Origin: Hirudinaria manillensis
Lineage: Eukaryota; Annelida; Clitellata; Hirudinida; Hirudinidae
Assembly (NCBI GenBank): GCA_034509925.1
Contig: CM067533.1
Location: 3,114,535 to 3,178,534, forward strand
Length of the DNA: 64,000 nucleotides
Direction of reading: 5' to 3'
Part shown: positions 1 to 19,667 of the stretch, piece after piece
Layout of the letters: every line of letters begins with the position of its first letter
Numbering within the stretch: position 1 is the first letter of the stretch
The notes under the pieces: model-generated
Told to the model about the DNA's origin: nothing
Databases searched by the model: none
Seen by the model: the letters and a program-made list of their open reading frames with translations, nothing else
Translations under genes and position numbers: made by a program

Positions 1-3000
1 GCACAAATACGAGAAGGAGGACATTCACACGCTGGAGAAGATGGTGCAACAGGCCGAGGCCAACCTGGCTTTGACGAATGTTGGTACCTTTTTATGCTTT
101 CGTGTAACTTTAGGAAGCACAACAACCACAATTACTTTGGTTATCAGGTTTTGCAATCATTGTTATTGGATTACATTGATAACGGAGCTAAATTGTAACA
201 ACGATTTTGTTTTTATTAACCAATTCATGTTTACATCAGTAATTAATAATAATAATAATAATATGTCATTTATATAGCGCCAGGTACATGAGCTACAGGG
301 GCTCCGAAATTATTGCGCTGAGCAATTAAATTTATTAAATTATTAATTAATGGTTAATTAGACATCATTTTAAGCATGAGTTTGTTGCCTTTCACTTTGA
401 AATTTGGTCGTTAATATTTTAAAATGTTTGCTTCCCTGACATATTTTCATTATCTGATCCTTTATATTTTACTAAATCAATTTTCTGATAATAACAACCA
501 ATTTAAGCAAATATGGCCACCAACTTGTTAAATCCTTCATTTCTTATTTTGTTGTTGTTGCGCAATAATTATTTTAAAATTATTCGAAGCAGAATATAAT
601 TATTATTATTATTATTAATGATATTATTATTATTGTTAAGTTTAGATTGTTTTATAGCTGCACATAATCAACTTTTAAAGTCATCATTATAAGTAGCATG
701 TTATTAAAATATGTAAATCATCCAATTCATTGATTAACAGCTTACCTAATCCTGCCATAAATTTATTGAAGGCATGCTATTGATAGATTGATCACCATAT
801 CAATAAAAATCAGAATATATAATTGAGAATGTTAATCTCTTCAATATACTACAGCCTCTAACAATATTCTTTGATGTTGTTTTGAAATATCAATTTATAT
901 ACAGTCATAAATTCAAAAGAAATGTTCAGCATCTTAAAATCAGTGTCATCACATCGTATATTATCATTTAGATCCTTTTGATCAGAATTTTTCCTTTTTC
1001 TTCCTATGAACCTGTGCTTCTATTGCTATGGAGAGAGACTTTGCAGTACATTTTGTAGTACTTTTGCAGTACATTTCACTGGTTTGTCCTGAAAGTGACT
1101 TCTTATTGATCTTGAACAATGTTGTTCTTTATTTCAGAGGCAGTTGAAGACTGAGAAAGAAATGAATATCAACCTGCAACAACAACTTCTTTCCATGAAT
1201 GTGGGTTTCCATAACGATGTTCTTTTTCATGATGTTTCATGATAAATTGCTTTATTTAAAAGCATTTTCAATTTATTATTATTATTATTATTATTATTGC
1301 CATCACTTTTTTTTTATATGCAATGTGACAAATATGATGTAATGTAAATTTAAAACCTCCTGTAATTATTTAATGTTCCCTGCTCAGTTCGATGCACCTT
1401 TGTATCGTTCCTCAATATCTTGGTATTCCTTCCTGGATACTTTAGGAGAGAAGACATGATTTTGCTTTTGTACATGATGCATTTTTTTAGGCACAATTTA
1501 AAATATTTACAGCAATGCAAAGTAAATAATTTTCTTTCTTCCAAGAATGAGTTTTCTGAGTCACGAGTCTGTAAGGATGAGTGTTTGTTGTAAAGCCCAT
1601 CTTTTGGGTTCATTTTCGTGCTTCAAAACAACAGCTTTAAACAGCTGTCTTTCATGTTGTTATTTGTCGATCCCTGGACAGACATGAATTGTGTGCCACA
1701 AATTTTCAAGAGACTGAATTCCTCAGTGCCTATAAAATTTCACTTTGTGGATCTCCACCTGTTATATTGCCAAAAACGAAGGACGAAGCTTGACCGTGAC
1801 AACCCACTTCTTCGGTGAATAGATTATATGATCTCCACATTGATCTTCATATTTTGCCAATGTGACTGTCTTTCTATGCTATACATTCGAAGGATAGAAG
1901 TGAATTCAGGTGGTTTGCATCCAGAGGCTGCCTAACTTTATCGTAGACCTTGGCAGGTCCAGTGAATGGACTTGAACTCTCCATAACCATAACAAAGCCG
2001 ATAGTTGTTATTGTCGTTATGATGTTGAGAGTTTTAACTTTGTTTAAAGTCTGACTTAATTTGCATTTATATTATTTACGCTATTATGCTTAATTTCAAA
2101 TTAGTGCCAAAGAATGACAGCCACATTTATTAGATATTTAATCAATCATTAGCTATTGAACGAGGATATAATTTTACGTTTAATTACATTTTAAAAAATC
2201 TTTTTTTCTTCGTTCAGAACAAAATGGAAATGCTGAAGAATCAGGCAGTTTGCATGAAATGCGGCCAAAAGTTTGTGGACGGTCGCGTCGAAACAGCTTC
2301 GCGACAGATTGCCGTGGCAGCAATCGAGGCAGAGAAGCTTTTGAAGTGAGTTCTCGAGTCGCAATTAACAATTTATTTAGAATAATAATTAATTAATTAT
2401 TTATTTAGATTAATAATAATAATTAACAATTTATTTAGAATAATAATTAATTAATTAGAATAATAATAATAATTAAAGATATTAAGCAGCTCATTAATTA
2501 GACAATAAATTAATTTGCATCGTTATTCGATAAAAGTTGAGGAATTGATTAGTTATGAAACCATTCACTATGAGATCGGTGACTGACTGATGACTTCAGT
2601 GCATCTCCTAGGAGTTCAAATCCCAGCTCATCACAAGATTTTCAATAATCAAACAATTGCATTTTTTTTATATTGAATAGTAATTTAAATCAATTTTTTG
2701 TCGTTAAAGTGATTAATAGGTGTCCACACATTCAGAATATTCCGTAATGGAGATTAAGTTGAAAACCTGTGCTATAAAATCTTTTGTCTAAGCAAATAAC
2801 ATTCAAAACAAAAGTCAGTTAAAAACATTTAAAGCAAAATTGGTTTAATTTCAATTGAGTGAAAATCTGCGTTTGCCAAAATATAGGCAGGCATTTTATG
2901 GACAGGTGCATGGATGTTGTAAGGTTTCGTCAGGCCCGGAGACGTGCGATGTTGCGCGTGTGACATTCGAGTTATTCGATTATCTTTCCTGAGCAGCTTT

Positions 3001-3953
3001 AAGTTAATTTGTCCTGTGATTTGTGAACACGTCTGCTCTTATTCTGCACCATTTTCTATTTCCTGTTTGTTATGTTATTACAGTCAGTATTGATGAATCA
3101 GAGTTGAAAGCATTAAACATCAAGGGGTTTAACTCGATTTGAATTTTTCCAAATTGTTCAGTTTTTGAGGATTTGTCCTATACGTGAAATATTTTCCTGA
3201 AGTCGCATGAGGTTATAATTGCCTCCGCGATGTTCTAAGTTTTATGGAGTCGTCTGAACCTGGGGAATTACAGCATTATTTATGAGCATGCAAAAGATGT
3301 GACGAGAGTTGACAATGACTTGTAGTTTGTCTATTAGACTTAAAATGTCCTTGGTGTGGTGTAGCAGGAGTCCATTGTGCAAATTGTTTGAACAAAAGAG
3401 TGTGGGTGTTGGCTCGGACCGTGTGTTCTTGCGTATGACATTGACAGTTGTAATGCAGCTTCAACCACCGTAAGCTTCATCGCAGAAGATCACTATCCAC
3501 CTAAGAGAGTCACCACTGACACAAATCAATTACATTCAAAGATCACTAGTACTTTGATGTTGAAAGCCAGGCTTTTTTTTTTTAGAATATTGAGTTATCA
3601 TCCCACAAGTGCATAATTTATTAAGCACACAAAGTCATGGCAATGGAAAATGCAATTTCACTGAAGCTGATCACTGAAGTCTCGTCTTGATGGGATTTTC
3701 TGTTAATATAAAAAATAATTAGTTTTGAATATTCTGTTGAAACATTCAATGGTGAAATGTTTAAAGTGTTATTCTGTTTTGATTGCTTTTCATTACTTTG
3801 TCAAAGGTATTATTGATTAATAAATTTAATAAAACGAATTTTAAAAACTATTATTGCAGACAGTTGCTTGTTGGTGTGGACAACCTCAAATCTGTTTCCA
3901 ATCTCTTGGCCTCCTGCAACATGTCCGACTTGACCAACAATTGTTCTGAATGA
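1..3953 (+). CDS. Coiled-coil protein, last four exons (5' end outside window)
   Basis: Four exons join in frame: 1-79, 1138-1200, 2218-2345 and 3860-3953 (TGA). Each is bounded by AG/GT and the phases agree. The visible part is about 120 residues, rich in Glu, Lys and Gln in a heptad-like pattern (for example KYEKEDIHTLEKMVQQAEA), so it is a helical coiled coil. The third exon carries a Cys pair, CMKCGQKF, which could be half of a small metal site or a disulfide. The C-terminus is polar and ends NNCSE. I do not recognise the family. A centrosomal or ciliary coiled-coil scaffold would fit the composition, but that is a guess. The gene runs in the same direction as the MAP kinase 1.5 kb downstream. 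Exon calls are fairly safe because the reading frame, the splice sites and the coiled-coil character all agree. Confidence 0.7.
246..300 (-). repeat. Trinucleotide tract plus GCGCTATA-like tail of an L2/SINE-type repeat
   Basis: A short (AAT)n tract runs directly into TTTATATAGCGCC. The same arrangement, (AAT)n then TTTGTATAGCGCC, forms the 3' end of the full L2-like element at 44 kb in the same orientation. I read this as the 3' stub of a related element lying in the first visible intron of the coiled-coil gene. Confidence 0.5.
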
Positions 3954-5462
3954 TTCCCAGGAGGATGATGGAGTGAAGTTGTACTCTGAAATTCTGTTTA
4001 TAGAACGTTTTTTGTTTTTTCTTTTTTATTTCATTCAAATGAAGTTTTAATCGCATCCTCAGAGTTTTGATTTTCATCTTTGACGGCCTTCCATTGAAAT
4101 GGGTACTGATTAGCAGTTTGTGGTTTACAACATGCATGTTTAATGGAGTGATAATTGCATTGGTAAAGATTGTGGGGAAAGTTTGAAGCAGTGAGAGGTG
4201 GCAGTCTGTGGTTGTGAAGTTTAATGGCTTTGTCAAAGAATTGGGAAATTCATTGGATTTGAACAAAATTGGATCTGAACTAGATTGTGCAAGATTAATT
4301 AGGATCGTTGTAACAGCTAATGCTCTCTGCAAGGCTGAAACTATTTGCTTGGGGAGAGGATATTTCTATTTGAGTGGGTGCGATATGGAGGATTTAATAT
4401 TTCTAAGAACATTAGAAATCAGGTCAGGTTGGTTCTATGTGAGACGTTTAAATAAGTTTGATTTCAAACTTTGCTATTAGCGGAGCAATGATGACAGCTA
4501 ATGGAGTGCATTATTTCGGTCGTGGGGAGATTCCCCATCGATATGTCCCTCAGATGACTTTTTTAACGTGAAAAAAATGCAATCGACGGCTATATACATA
4601 CATTTCTCCCCATACCAAAATAATTTTACAATGCTGAAGAGTTCACGGCTCATGGCCGACCTCGTGACAATTTCTTGGCTTTCCAAGACAAAATTAAACC
4701 AGTTTATTGTTTATACGCCAAGTTGCTCCTGTTTTTTTTTAAATAGGCTCACACTCGTGCATTTTCTACTTGTAAATTTGGCTATGTGTCATATAAACAT
4801 AATCTAGCCTATCGAAGTCAACAGCTAGTTAATTTAAAAACATTGTGGTTTAGAAGAATTTTCCCCAGAGCCTGTGACTAACTCGTTCGCTTTATCATGC
4901 AATTCCATCACTATTATGAAATGCTCAATTGATAGATGGAACAAAATTCTTATGCTCAATTGAATAAAAAGATGATTATCGACAGGTGGCCAGGACTCCG
5001 GAACCCACTTTGAAGGCACTCAAAATCGGAGTTACGTTTTGAAGATACATGTTAAATTGCTATAATAACTTTAGGCAGTGCAGTTTACGAGAATATAATA
5101 TAAGCAAAATTAATAACTTTCTGAACTTACTGTATGTCATTTAAAAGTGGGTATCATTTAGTTGTTAGCCATTCGAAATGGATAATATGTGAAACATATT
5201 TTGAAACATTCCAGAAATCTTAACTTAAATTGCTTAAAATTGAATAAAATAATATTTGTCGATTATATCATTAGTTGTTACAGATAAAAAGTTATCGCAC
5301 TATTGATCGGGAAGGATTTTCCTTTCCCGGGTTTGATTAAGCTTTTAATAAGCAAAGTAAGGTGGTATTTAAAGCATTTTATTCAATCAATATTTTTGCG
5401 CTGATACCCCTCTGACGATCAGATTATTTGTAGTCTTCACATTCTTATTCATAAACAGGAAA
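3954..5462. other. Intergenic / probable ERK 5' UTR region
   Basis: This stretch separates the coiled-coil gene from the MAP kinase. Two overlapping open frames at 3886-4480 on opposite strands have no recognisable domain and look accidental. A good acceptor (CATAAACAG) ends four bases before the ERK start codon, so the kinase probably has a non-coding first exon somewhere in this stretch. I could not locate it. Confidence 0.4.
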
Positions 5463-11567
<6,105 letters not shown>

Positions 11568-12057
11568 TATGGCCGGATACGACAATAAGCTTTTAGATGT
11601 GTTCCTGAAATTAATAATTCTAATCTTTAACTTGTTTTTCCTTGTAAATTCAAAACATACATTTAGTTTATATCCAGCTTATTTTTTTTTTATATACGTG
11701 CTCACTGAGATGTGCTGATAGAAATTTGTACAGCACTTTTGCAACCCAACTGTCTCTCCTGAGTTATGTTTTAATTTCACTAAAGCACACAGCGAGTGTT
11801 TACAGTGTTCCTCATTGCAACATTTTGCAATGGGTGCAAAGTTGAAACGGGTTGCTTGTTTTTCGTTGTATTTAATTCTAGCCTAGCACTAATCGTGACT
11901 TGTTTGATTTTTTTTTCTTCTTGTTTCTTTATCAATGGATTGTCTGCCTCACATTAATGTCTCAGAATCCGATGAATCCAAAATTGTGGCATTCGTGGGT
12001 GGATGTGTACATATTTGAGTGTAGGATATCAGAATTATGTCCTCAAATTTTGTTACA

Positions 12058-12063
12058 AATAAA
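12058..12063 (+). terminator. Candidate poly(A) signal for the MAP kinase
   Basis: AATAAA about 490 bases after the ERK stop codon, in an otherwise non-coding 3' region. It is a plausible 3' end for the transcript, about 500 bases before the LYR-motif gene starts. Downstream GT-rich sequence is modest. Confidence 0.35.
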
Positions 12064-12560
12064 TTTGTTCCATACATTCTTGTTTACTGTTATTGATTAT
12101 AAGTGATAATTGAATTATTAAGTAGAAATCGAGCATAACAATGAATTTGGAGCAGCTTAGTATAGTGTCTTGTGCACTAGTGATGGGGGTGGGAATGGTT
12201 TTATTTGGCAAAACTATTTTTGTGATGGGTTGGAGAGTCACTGTCTACGGTTGTTAATTCGATGATTGTGATAGTCGTGGGTAAATGTAAATTCATTAGA
12301 GTCTCGGATGGGTCGCTTCATCTTTTTTGGGGATGAGAAGGTTGAATACCCCAAAATTAACCACCATCAAAAGTAACGCTTATTAATTTATGAATTTGAA
12401 CAAATAGAACGTAATGTAATCATACAAAAAACTTTTTGTTAGAAACTTATTTAAAATAAATGTTTTGTTGTAATTTCTATTAACTTTTAGCGTATTTGTT
12501 ATTATTTGATATCGCTCGAGTTCAGCTTGTCGCATTTTGACTTACGATCAACATTAGGAA

Positions 12561-12832
12561 ATGTCTGTCAGAACCGACGCTTTAAAATTATATAAAGCTC
12601 TCGTCAGGCATGCGAATAATCTTGTTTACACCGATAAAGGCTATTACCTGAAAAGAATTAGACGATCTTTTGAAGAAAATAAAAATGAACGGGATCCCAA
12701 AAGAATTACATTCCTTGTTGAGGTAATGTTCTTATACGATTTGTAGTTATTCAAAAACATCTCAAATAACATGTAAACTCTTATTTCTTTAAGAAAGGGA
12801 AACATCTCTTGGAAAGGAATAAACTTCTCTGA
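12561..12832 (+). CDS. LYR-motif microprotein, MIEF1-MP (altMiD51)-like, two exons
   Basis: Exons 12561-12722 and 12794-12832 (TGA) give 66 residues, with a 71-base intron (GTAATG...TTTAAG). The start has the signature LKLYKALVRHANNL (LYK in place of LYR), then YTDKGYYLKRIRRSF and EENKNERDP, and the second exon adds EKGKHLLERNKLL. This order matches the single-domain LYR (Complex1_LYR) fold. Among family members I know, the block YTD-x-x-(Y/F)-Y-x-x-x-IRR and the short ending after EKG fit best the human microprotein encoded upstream of MIEF1, which is mitochondrial and binds the large mitoribosomal subunit with MALSU1 and acyl carrier protein. Here it is a free-standing gene; no MIEF1-like coding sequence follows. 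The next gene, PSMD14, is convergent, 330 bases away. Another LYRM paralogue (LYRM4, LYRM5) is less likely. Confidence 0.8.
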
Positions 12833-13163
12833 AGTTGACTTTGAAACATCACCTGGTTTTTGAGCAATTAAAATATAAAACATTTCTTGTGCCAGTTTTG
12901 AATGTTGTTTGTTGAAGTTATTAAATATCTTGTGACGAATTTTGATGAAAATATACTTGGTATTTGAGCAGTGAGACATAACTAAAAAGTCCCATGCTAT
13001 AATTAGTGGGCTCTTGTTGCATATTGAAACGTAATTTTTCATTTTCAAATATTATTTAAATGAAGTAAGAATTAACAAAGAAATCAATTTTATTTAAACC
13101 AGCTCTTAAAGACAGAAATGTTCTGCCCTGCCATTATAATGAATAACTAATTCAGTCAAGAAT

Positions 13164-15292
<2,129 letters not shown>

Positions 15293-16940
15293 TTCAGAAA
15301 GGTGAGGATGTTTTCAAACAAGAGCCTGCATTTGTAAAACAAAATTAAAGTTTCCTGTGCACTGATGGATTTACATAGAAGTCCAAAAATATACGCTTAT
15401 CGGATACACTTAAAGACCAAGAATATTCATAGCCAAATCCAGATTAAGGAAAATCAAAGAACCTTTTAGAAATAATACGAGCCGGCAATACGCTGCGTGA
15501 CAATGCAGTTTGAGTTTGTTGTTGAGTTAATCGCTAGACTTTCTTTGTTTATGATAACGAAAGATTAAAATTGTTTTCACAAACAAATTAAAATATATAA
15601 ATATTTAAATATTTATGTTTTATTTTAAAACTGTATTAATAGCACGAGAATTATCTAGATTTCGTTAAACATCAATGAGACATTTTCAACTTGAATGAAA
15701 ACCCTATTAACGTAAGTAGACTGTATGAAACGAAAGTTCCTCCTGATTGTAGATTCGCTGCCTTTGATTCAAGATGTGGTGCATCTTCTTGTGAGCTTAT
15801 TAAGCAAATGTTACTAAAACCAGTAAGTAATAAAGTAAATGCTAGCCCCAACATACAAGTACAGATATTGTTCTAGCATTTTGTAACTAGAGATAGGAAT
15901 GATGCTAGGGATTTTATCCAACATTTTTCTGGTTTCACTATCCAAATTGACCAATCGTAGCGAACGCCAAAAATGCCTGCGGAGGACTAGATAACGGTTA
16001 CTGCCCAAATCATCATCATTATACAACATCATAGTTTTAAATTTAAACTCTGCAAAATGTTTTATCGTTTATTGATCAAATTAAAACTGAATAGTTTGCC
16101 TAATCTGTCCGAGGTTTCTTGCTCATCCACCGCATTATGAATTTCCTTTCATTCGCCTCTGCGCTTTAAGATTCCTTCACAAGGCCGCAACACAGGTGAA
16201 TCTACAAACACGAAGGACGCAAAAAGAAAGGTATAAAAGTAGCAAAGTAGCATCCTTTACCATATGGCCAAATGAGCAGTCCAAACGAGACTGTTACTAA
16301 CAAAAAATAATTAACTTCTAACTAGGCGTACGTTTATTATTTGACAATGGAAAATGTTTTGGTTGAGTTTCCACTATTGGTAATATACCTAAGTTGACAT
16401 TTAAACATGATGCTACCTGTTTCTGCTGGAGTGCAACCAACCGTGACAGTGTTTATACAATAACATTCAAATTTGTGATGTCATTTACGTGCATTATTAA
16501 TGCTGACAACATATAATCTTTTGATGACATTAATAAGATCGAAATATTGCCTTTAATCTGGCGACTGTTATAATACCTACTTTGATCCTGTTAGACCATT
16601 TTTAAAAATAAGTCATTTAATTATGCTCCAGTCATTAAATTATTACGCTTAAGATATATTAGATATTGATTAGCTTAAATACATGCTCTTTTTGATTGGT
16701 GGATAATTTAGTTATTGAAGTGACAGGATCTGATCATTTTTGATCCCATGAAGTTACTCTGCAATGTCTTGATCATATGGCTTCTCAAATGCTTCAAAAG
16801 TAACTTTGAAATTACTTATTTTCCAGAATTTATTTAGGTACAAATTAGAAAAACAATATTTAATTATTAAATGGTTGATGTAAGTGAATAGTGGCAAAAC
16901 AAGATTAATCAGAATTGATCGGATGTTGCTGTAATTTCAG
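15293..16940. other. Intergenic between PSMD14 and the fasciclin-like gene
   Basis: The two genes diverge here, so the region should hold both promoters and the missing first exon(s) of the fasciclin-like gene. I looked for a signal-peptide exon ending in phase 1 and did not find a convincing one. Short open frames at 15691-15876 (+) and 15672-16032 (-) have no recognisable domain. Confidence 0.4.
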
Positions 16941-19634
16941 TCTCCAGTTCCCAGGACTTGATTGTGATTCCATCTGGAACGCAAGTCAAAGGCCTGGGAG
17001 AAGATTTAGTTCTGACCTGCAAACTGGCACCAAGTTTTGACCAAATTGGGATCATCATAAATATACAGTGGTTTGATGGAAACACAGGCTTAGAAATACT
17101 CGACAAAACTCCAGGACGAGACAAGTGGGCTGTGATCCGTGTTTAAGAAATTGTTTTCTTAGTCCCTAGAAATTGCTGTCCTCCATTATTATCATCATCA
17201 CCATCCAGATATTCATAAGATTTAAAATTGGAGAATGATAGAATTAATTAATATGAGCTTAAGTTTACTTTGATAATCATTTTGCATATAAATTTGTACT
17301 TGCATAAGATTCTTATATTACTGATTCAAAAGCATGAAACCTAGAATGTAAAAGCTGTTAGGAATTTAATAAAATTTATTAAAACAATACTCTTATTCTT
17401 CTTTCTATTCCAAACTTTCTATTCAGTGCTCTTATAGCTCAAGGCAATATATAAATGACATATTAATAATAATAATAATGTTATTATTATAATAGTAATG
17501 TTTTTTTTATTATTTTATTATTATCATTATCATTAACATCATCATCATCATTATAATTATTATTGTAAATAAAACACGAAAATAATCCATCAACTGCCTC
17601 ATGCTATTTTGTGTTACTAAATGTTTGATTTTTGGTGTAAAAAGTAAAAAAAAGTCCTCACCAACCATATGAATAAGCATATTTTCTCCAAGCATGTTTA
17701 AAGTACAACCCATTGCTAGCATTAAAAGTGAATGAGATAACAATATTTAAATCAGCACTCCATATATTGACAAGTCCATCCCTCAAACGAGCAAGTTGTA
17801 CATCAATGGCATCATGGCCAAACATGCCACTACTTACACCTGCTCTGCTCTCATTGGTGGCAATAAAGAAAGTGTAACATCCACACTTGAGGTTTTAAGT
17901 TAGTGGATTTAAAAGTTATTTTTAAATTAGTATTTACCTATATTTACTAATGCTATTCTTTAATATTCGAATAGAAGTCAGGTAGTATGAAAATCACTAA
18001 AAACCATTTCTTTGCATGTGACTGCATGGGTATTTAACAAAATATAGTCATTGTTTGTCATCACATTGTGGTGAATGCTTAACACCTTAATCGTGATGAT
18101 TTTTGATAATAATTTTTGTTAAATAATTTTTATAATTTCTGTATTTGGTTGTAACAGGAGACATAACAGTGCAAGACACACCTTCAGAGCAATATCCACA
18201 GATATACACGGATGCCACGATCTACTGTAAGGTTACAGGACAACCCAATCCAGATGTCTTCTGGAGATTCAAAGGAGTCCGATTAGTTGGTCGTTGTTTC
18301 ATCAGTTTTCCTAAAATTATGTTTGTTTTTATCCAGTTAAATTCAGCCATTATTTATTCTGCATTGTTACTTTTATAGTTTGTTATGGATTTTTTTTTAA
18401 AAAGAGATGAATATTAATTTGTTATTGTATATATGATGAAATGATTACAGTTCTTAAGTTTTCCTTTTGAGCAAATAAGAAGCTGTCTTTCTCCAATATT
18501 ATTTATTATAAAAAATCAAAATTCATTCTAAAGAAATAGTTTAAATAAATTTAACAAATGTCAATGCAATAATCGACAAACTTTTAATTAAATCTAAAAA
18601 TAATTTTCAGGTGGGAGGTACTCACAGGATTTGTATGGATTGAGAATTAAAAATATCACAAAGCAAGACAATGGTGTGTACGAATGCTGTGCTGAAATTG
18701 AATCATTGGGGAAAGTCCATGTAGTTCAGATCAATGTCATTGTCAGAGGTCTGAAAAATACATGATATCAATTAGCATATTCATTACATAATTAACATAT
18801 TCATCAAGTTAAAACTTTTATTTGAATAATACATTTATTAAGTATTGATTCACAAGGAGAAATCAGCATATCAATTTTGTAACTTTCATAAAAAAGATGT
18901 GACAATCAAATCATTTTACTTTTCCTTCATTCAGAACCACCAACAATCACTCAGTTTGAGGACAGTGAGGGCATCTCCAGCCATGAATTTGCTTTCAAGT
19001 GCATTGCCACAGCCTTGCCTCCAGCAAAATATGATTTCTATAAGGTTTTGACTTTTTTGGATGCATGCTTGAGGTCATGCATAATTTTATTTTTATATCT
19101 GATAATATACAATTTATTTAATCTATAATTATAACTGATTTATTTTATATGTACCGTAATTAAACATTAGGCAGCAGTCAATCGTAAAGCCTATAATCAT
19201 ACTCAGAATCATTATTATAAATATGGACAAACCAGAAAATCACACTAGTTCTAACTCTGGAATGTATTTATTAAAGGCTGATAACATCACATTATAAACG
19301 TGTATCACGTATATATATAAGGATGAGAATCCACAAGTGATGTTCAGTACAAACAGAATCATGGTGGACAGGGATGGAGGACAGCTGTTCTTCATGCCCC
19401 TCATTCCTGAAGATAAAGGAACTTATAAGTGCAAGGCCTTCAATGATGTTGGAGAGAACAGCAAAGTTGCTGTGCTTACTGTCGTTGGTTGGTTTGAAAC
19501 ATGAACATTGTTGCATTGGAAAGCATTTATGTCGAGGCTCAAAGAAGCAACTAATGTTATTATTATTATTATTATTATTATTAATATTTTTATTAGTATT
19601 ACTATAATTTTATTATTATTATTATTTTATTATA

Positions 19635-19667
<33 letters not shown>

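Noticed and set aside
3886-4480. Overlapping open frames on both strands (148 and 90 codons) after the coiled-coil gene
   Set aside because: The minus one overlaps a real exon antisense. Neither has a domain, a start context or splice partners.
12644-13048. 134-codon minus-strand frame
   Set aside because: It overlaps the LYR gene antisense and then AT-rich spacer, with no recognisable content.
17510-17743. Minus-strand frame with poly-Ile/Met tail
   Set aside because: It is driven by the (ATT)/(CAT) microsatellite and overlaps a fasciclin intron.
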